Shown here in pieces: positions 23,286 to 23,382 of a stretch of DNA of 23,382 bases. The DNA is taken from NCBI GenBank assembly GCA_016281475.1, contig JAEEIS010000006.1:1-23382 (forward strand), in the 5' to 3' direction. The notes beneath the pieces are model-generated. The model did no database searches. It was not told the DNA's origin and saw nothing but the letters and a program-made list of their open reading frames with translations. The position numbers and the translations under genes are program-made. The stretch is from Bacteroidales bacterium (GTDB taxonomy: Bacteria > Bacteroidota > Bacteroidia > Bacteroidales > P3). Numbering within the stretch: position 1 is the first letter of the stretch; each line of letters opens with the position of its first letter.

Positions 23286-23382
23286 ATGGAAGACCAAAAA
23301 CACACAGCAGAAAGCATCATGGAGCTGATAAACAGTCTGCCTATCATGGAGCGTATCAAGCTGCACGACCTGTTCAAGGGGG
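23286..23382 (+). CDS. Partial gene of unknown function, 5' end only
   Basis: Thirty-two codons are visible before the window ends. The product begins MEDQKHTAESIMELINSLP and continues with a helical, charged segment (IMERIKLHDLFKG). A well-placed promoter supports the start. The amphipathic helical N-terminus would fit a small regulator or antitoxin-like protein, but too little is present to name a family. Confidence 0.55.
   Translation, partial: MEDQKHTAESIMELINSLPIMERIKLHDLFKG

Overview
The window looks like chromosome of a Bacteroidales bacterium (Bacteroidota), probably a host-associated gut or oral lineage. Evidence: promoters of the Bacteroidota TAnnTTTG type, AT-rich leaders without clear Shine-Dalgarno sequences, a protein with a type IX secretion (T9SS) C-terminal domain, short lipoproteins, a GH89 alpha-N-acetylglucosaminidase and an IS1380-like transposase remnant. 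Genus cannot be fixed from the sequence alone. Coding DNA is fairly GC-rich with many C- or G-ending codons, except for the more AT-rich block at about 5.9-7.5 kb.

Layout. (1) 1-3783, plus strand: SRP RNA (ffs) with its own promoter and terminator, a ZIP metal transporter starting 8 nt after the terminator, prfB (RF2) without the usual programmed frameshift, a GNAT-HD fusion and a DUF456 membrane protein. (2) 3784-7797, accessory-looking: a 5' fragment of an IS1380-like transposase, a minus-strand pair of overlapping genes for exported proteins (a putative lipoprotein, then a repeat protein with a T9SS sorting domain), and a possible small structured RNA. (3) 7798-13207, minus strand: an RlaP-like nucleotidyltransferase, and a close-packed run upp - alkaline phosphatase - AtoE-family transporter - apt - small lipoprotein that begins at a near-consensus promoter. 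(4) 13246-16934, minus strand: tatA - tatC - NAGLU, with tatC and NAGLU overlapping by 4 nt. (5) 17026-22688, minus strand: a small membrane protein, a NapH-like/polyferredoxin fusion, a YitT-family protein, a CPBP-family putative protease with an extra C-terminal domain, and a Tat-signal Fe-S aldo/keto reductase. (6) 22689-23382: a repeat-rich spacer, a promoter and the first 32 codons of an unrecognised plus-strand gene.

How genes fit together. The most coherent theme is Tat export. tatA/tatC sit downstream of two likely Tat clients: an aldo/keto reductase with an N-terminal RR signal and a lipobox-like Cys, and an iron-sulphur membrane protein with an internal RR motif that would place a four-cluster ferredoxin half outside the membrane. 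A second theme is salvage and scavenging: exported alkaline phosphatase, uracil and adenine phosphoribosyltransferases, and exported NAGLU for terminal alpha-GlcNAc of host glycans. I see no CRISPR array, tRNA, rRNA, integrase or defence system. The best candidates for something undescribed are the internal-Tat ferredoxin fusion with its in-frame palindromic element, the lipoprotein/T9SS pair, and the structured-RNA candidate at 7.7 kb.
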